Part shown: positions 61,021 to 64,000 of the stretch, piece after piece
Layout of the letters: each line of letters opens with the position of its first letter
Numbering within the stretch: the first letter of the stretch is position 1
DNA from: Taenia hydatigena
Lineage: Eukaryota; Platyhelminthes; Cestoda; Cyclophyllidea; Taeniidae
Direction: 5' to 3'
DNA: 64,000 nucleotides
NCBI GenBank assembly: GCA_036345935.2
Contig: JADWOT020001326.1
Span: 186,001-250,000, forward strand
Program-made: the position numbers and the translations under genes
The notes under the pieces: model-generated
Told to the model about the DNA's origin: nothing
Database searches by the model: none
What the model saw: only the letters and a program-made list of their open reading frames with translations

Positions 61021-61551
61021 CCGATGGGTTGGTCCTCTGCTTCCACTCTGCGTCAAATTTTGTCAAGGTGAAATGATCTTTGGAGAGACTGTACATTCTT
61101 GGAGAAGCAATTCAAGTCCTTCTCTCTCCTTTTCTTCATCTCTCTTTTTTCTGTCCCCTTGACATCAGTATAACTCCCCATCTTCGTCTGTTCTCTGAAC
61201 ATTAGAAGTTCATACTTGGCTCGTGCTCGGCAGAGATCATGGCAGTTAAGGCGTTAAGGAGTAGGCAAGATTTTGGACTTCTTTTCATTCTGTTCCTCAT
61301 CTTCATTTACATTTGTTATTTATCGATTAAGTGTTGCCACCTTTGTGGGGTCTGTGTCTTGTGTCCGCCATAAAAACAACATTGTTAACTGCCAATAGTA
61401 ACGCAACCAACTTGTTTTTACTTCTTTTGGATGTGTGCTCAGAACAATCAAGTTCTGAGCATTGTGGTTGTGAACGTTGATGAGAGTAAACTGTTAACTT
61501 TATTTTTTGCCAAAATTAACCTTCAGGTGCACTTCGACACTTTTCATGTTG
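61021..61551. other. No recognised gene
   Basis: Any gypsy RT core would be expected on the minus strand here, but I could not find the YxDD box or other RT motifs. The plus strand has a C/T-rich stretch near 61110-61165. Confidence 0.4.
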
Positions 61552-61725
61552 CGGATTAGTGTTGGAACAGACGAGCCCGTTTGGAGTGAGATGCGCAGTG
61601 TGCTCAAGGTCTTGCCAGGGACCACCATTCGCGGCCCTGTCACGCACACTGAGCACGTGAAGCGAAAGACCGTCACTGCATGTACATAGTCTATGCCTTA
61701 AATTTTAGGACCATACTCCCACTAA
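61552..61725 (+). pseudogene. Histone H4 C-terminal pseudogene, copy 2
   Basis: The plus strand reads R-I-S, then V-L-K-V, I-R, V-T-H-T-E-H-V-K-R-K-T-V-T-A in one frame. After a one-base shift it reads V-Y-A-L-N-x-R-T-x-L. Against H4 the block from VLKV to KTVTA is the same length and agrees at about 18 of 27 positions. A few residues are inserted between RIS and VLKV. The N-terminal half is missing and the frame is broken before the end, so it is not functional. Confidence 0.8.
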
Positions 61726-62238
61726 GGGGGCGTTGTAACCGAAGGGCGGATGCAGAGAGAGAGAGAGAGAGATTGTGGCGGATGTGTTAACGCGATAATG
61801 GCCACTTTCAATATTACGTCGTACATTGCTTTCATCTTTGCTCATCCAACTGATGAGGGCAACAAGGCCGTGTGAGGAGGCAAACCAGTGCTTGGCCGTG
61901 TGTGCTGCAGATGTGCGATTAATTGAGCTGAAGGTGGAAACCTGTGAGCTTGCTTCCGGCGTTCCATTATTCTCCCCTTCTGCCTCCTTTCTCCCCCTTT
62001 CTCCAAGTCGCATCAGTGGGTGCCTTTGATGCGCTCAAGTCATCGCCCCTGTGCGCCAGATCGGCATGCCAACATTTACAGCGGTCATAGGGGGAAGTAG
62101 TAGTGGGCAAGGGATTGGATGATTGATTGCGTGAGTGGGTGGGTGGGTAATCGGCCATGCGGATGGACAGTTGTCAACAGGTGGAGAGGATAGCGCGTAT
62201 GAGGTCAGAGGTGACAAGTGTAACGCTGCTTTTGCACT
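61552..62238 (+). repeat. H4-bearing repeat (R8), copy 2
   Basis: The partner of 47294-47978, in direct orientation 14.3 kb away. It has a (GA)n microsatellite at 61753-61772 that copy 1 lacks. It shares the ACTGATGAGGGCAACAAGGC, CCAGTGCTTGGCCGTGTGTG and GGTGGAGAGGATAGCGCGTA blocks exactly. The match ends near GACAAGTG(T)AACG(C/T)TGCTTTTG. Confidence 0.8.
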
Positions 62239-64000
62239 CAGACATTGGGTTCCCCGTTGTCGACCTCCCCAGGCAAAAGAACACTGAAGATTGGATGTTG
62301 TGGGAAGCAGCTCTTTTCCATCCAGCTGACTAAATAGTTGACAAACGCCCTCAGTTCGGAGTTTATTCATGTCATCCAAAACAAGTTCTCATCAGCGTAC
62401 CTTCTTAAATGGCAGGTAGTTGGAAATGGTTAACAAATGGTCTACCGCATTTACTGGGAAAGAGTGAGGGGGCAATTGTGATGGTGGAGTTGGTGAATAA
62501 GCTACTTTGCGAGGGGCGAGTAGTGATTGCAGTTACGGGACACAAAGACCCTCAATCATCAAAAAGGGGTCTGCTGCGTGCTATTCGGGCCTTTATTTCC
62601 TTTAGTGGTCGTACCTTTCGCATTGGGCCTCGCTCCATATCATACCTCAGCAGCACCGTCTTCTCTCGTCCACCCACAAAAACTGAAACTACCGCTCCTT
62701 CACTACACCTCCACCGCCATATTTCAGGTACTCCACTCCAAACCATTATTCTCGAATGGCTCAACACACCCACACAAAGACAGTGGACACCACATGCACA
62801 TCAATAACAGCTCATCGAAATTAATTTATTGCGAAACACGAAAGGCAGGGAAACAATTCACAAGAAGAGGAATATAAAAATGCACCAACGCTTCGACAAA
62901 CACAACCTCGTTCACTCCTTTAAAGAGAACACCTAGCTGAAGGGCTTGAACACCAACACTCGAATGCCGCAATAAGGTGAGCAGCAATAGTGAATGCAGA
63001 AAGGATTCATATCGTTCCTCATGGCAGCTGCAAAGGAATAGATGCACTTGATTTGCACCACCTCAACGGTGCCTCACACACGAATCTGCGTTCACGCGAC
63101 AAACCCCATTCCATCTAAAGTAACGACGCGGCACCTGCAACCGCGATCACACACTTCGGGATAGCGAGGACTCAAACACCGGCTGCCAACGAGGACAATC
63201 TTGACTAAACAACCAATCTCCCAAATGGCTATTAAAAACTGCTGACGCACCACTCACCGTTATCTACATCGCGCCTATGTGGCAGCCCAATATCCTACCC
63301 CAGCTCGGCAATACCCCAACCACCGGCTCACAGGCAGCCAAGTACAATCATACTGGCTCACTTCCAAACAACTTTGGGGTGGTCGTTAATAATTCCACCT
63401 TCACCACCTAGCCACTAAACGCCACAAACCCACCAACATGTAACCAACTAATCATCTTGACTGTGGAAGTGGCGACAAATTTCTCCTCAAAGACAGACAT
63501 TAAAGCAGCCAGCGCCGCCTTAACAGGTCTCGCTGATTGGCGCCAAATTATGGAAAGTGTAAAGTTCAAATGATCTCCTTCAACCAACGACCCCACGAAA
63601 TACAAGCGCCCTCCCGCGGGGCCGAAAGAAGGCCCTAGCACAAAATACTGAAGATCTAGCACTACCTGCTGGTAATCTGAAGGCCACCGATTCATCTACA
63701 AGCCACAACTGCTGCAGCTCCTAAAATGCAATTTTAAAATAATAATCGGCCTGAAAGCCCTTGCGCCAACCATCATTTCACGTGCATATTCACCAATGCA
63801 AACGCTTAATAACACTCTAATTTCAACATCAAAACAGCTTCAGTGTCATCTCCCAATCCACCCTATGGCACGTAACTGCCTTGTTGCAAATAACGAGCCA
63901 GACGTTTCTGGCACCATTCAAGTGCACATATCCTACACCACGTGTCAGACCCTGGATAGCTTAGTTACCCTGTGTCAACATCACGACTCAGATAAAAGAT
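62239..64000. other. Unrecognised; A/C-rich after about 62.8 kb
   Basis: A 132-codon plus-strand frame (62409-62807) and a shifted frame (62527-62877) are open but unrecognised. After 62.8 kb the plus strand is A/C-rich again, like 48.4-54 kb. The minus-strand frame 63408-63695 has no known motif. Confidence 0.35.

Noticed and set aside
47294..62238. The two R8 copies as the LTRs of one large retrotransposon
   Set aside because: They are direct repeats 14 kb apart, but they carry a histone H4 fragment and lack TG...CA ends. The sequence between them changes strand bias and carries gypsy pol only in the minus orientation near one edge.
1..64000. CRISPR arrays, bacterial operons, prophage or defence systems
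   Set aside because: No evenly spaced short repeats, no ribosome-binding sites, and no gene-dense stretch. The intron-split gene, tRNA-headed repeats and gypsy remnant indicate a eukaryotic genome.

Overview
This window looks like repeat-rich, gene-poor metazoan nuclear DNA. There are no operons, no long open frames and no Shine-Dalgarno layout. The longest open frames are about 150 codons, and most of the recognisable content is decayed dispersed repeats. The one convincing gene is split by introns, one of them only 32 nt. Very short introns next to long repeat-filled spacers would fit a large-genome parasitic flatworm such as a cestode, but that is a low-confidence inference: nothing in the window identifies the taxon.

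Layout: 1-11.1 kb has nothing recognisable. At 13.7-15.6 kb, minus strand, lies the 3' part of a gene. It has one or two Cys-rich upstream exons, a clear fibronectin type III (FN3) exon and a terminal exon. The terminal exon is Ser/Thr/Pro-rich and ends in a short hydrophobic tail, as in a GPI-anchored or membrane-anchored surface protein. The phases of the FN3 and terminal exons agree. The exon before the FN3 exon carries an in-frame TAG, so that part of the model is uncertain. From 16.9 to 19 kb there are three degenerate direct copies of one repeat. From 22 to 37 kb several dispersed families have two or three copies in this window: R1 (about 0.85 kb), R2 (about 0.48 kb, visibly the youngest pair), R3 (about 0.18 kb, three copies), R4, R5 and R6.

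The 40.5-45.7 kb stretch is the most structured. Three copies of a repeat start with a tRNA-Arg-like head and share a body of about 0.5 kb. Two of them also share a coding-like block upstream of the head. These two face each other tail to tail inside a segment of about 3 kb that splits an R1 copy, so the layout is that of a nested, foldback-like insertion. Copy 2 carries a (CAC)n expansion.

From 46.7 to 64 kb: two direct copies of a repeat of about 0.65 kb (47.3 and 61.6 kb) each begin with a broken histone H4 C-terminal half. A Ty3/gypsy-type pol remnant (end of the reverse transcriptase plus RNase H) lies on the minus strand at 60.5-61.0 kb. By eye the plus strand is A/C-rich at about 48.4-54 kb, T/G-rich at about 56-62 kb and A/C-rich again after 62.8 kb. 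This suggests old retroelement bodies in alternating orientation.

No CRISPR array, operon or bacterial-type system is present. The best candidates for something undescribed are the composite tRNA-Arg-headed element and the mobile-looking repeat that carries a histone H4 fragment.
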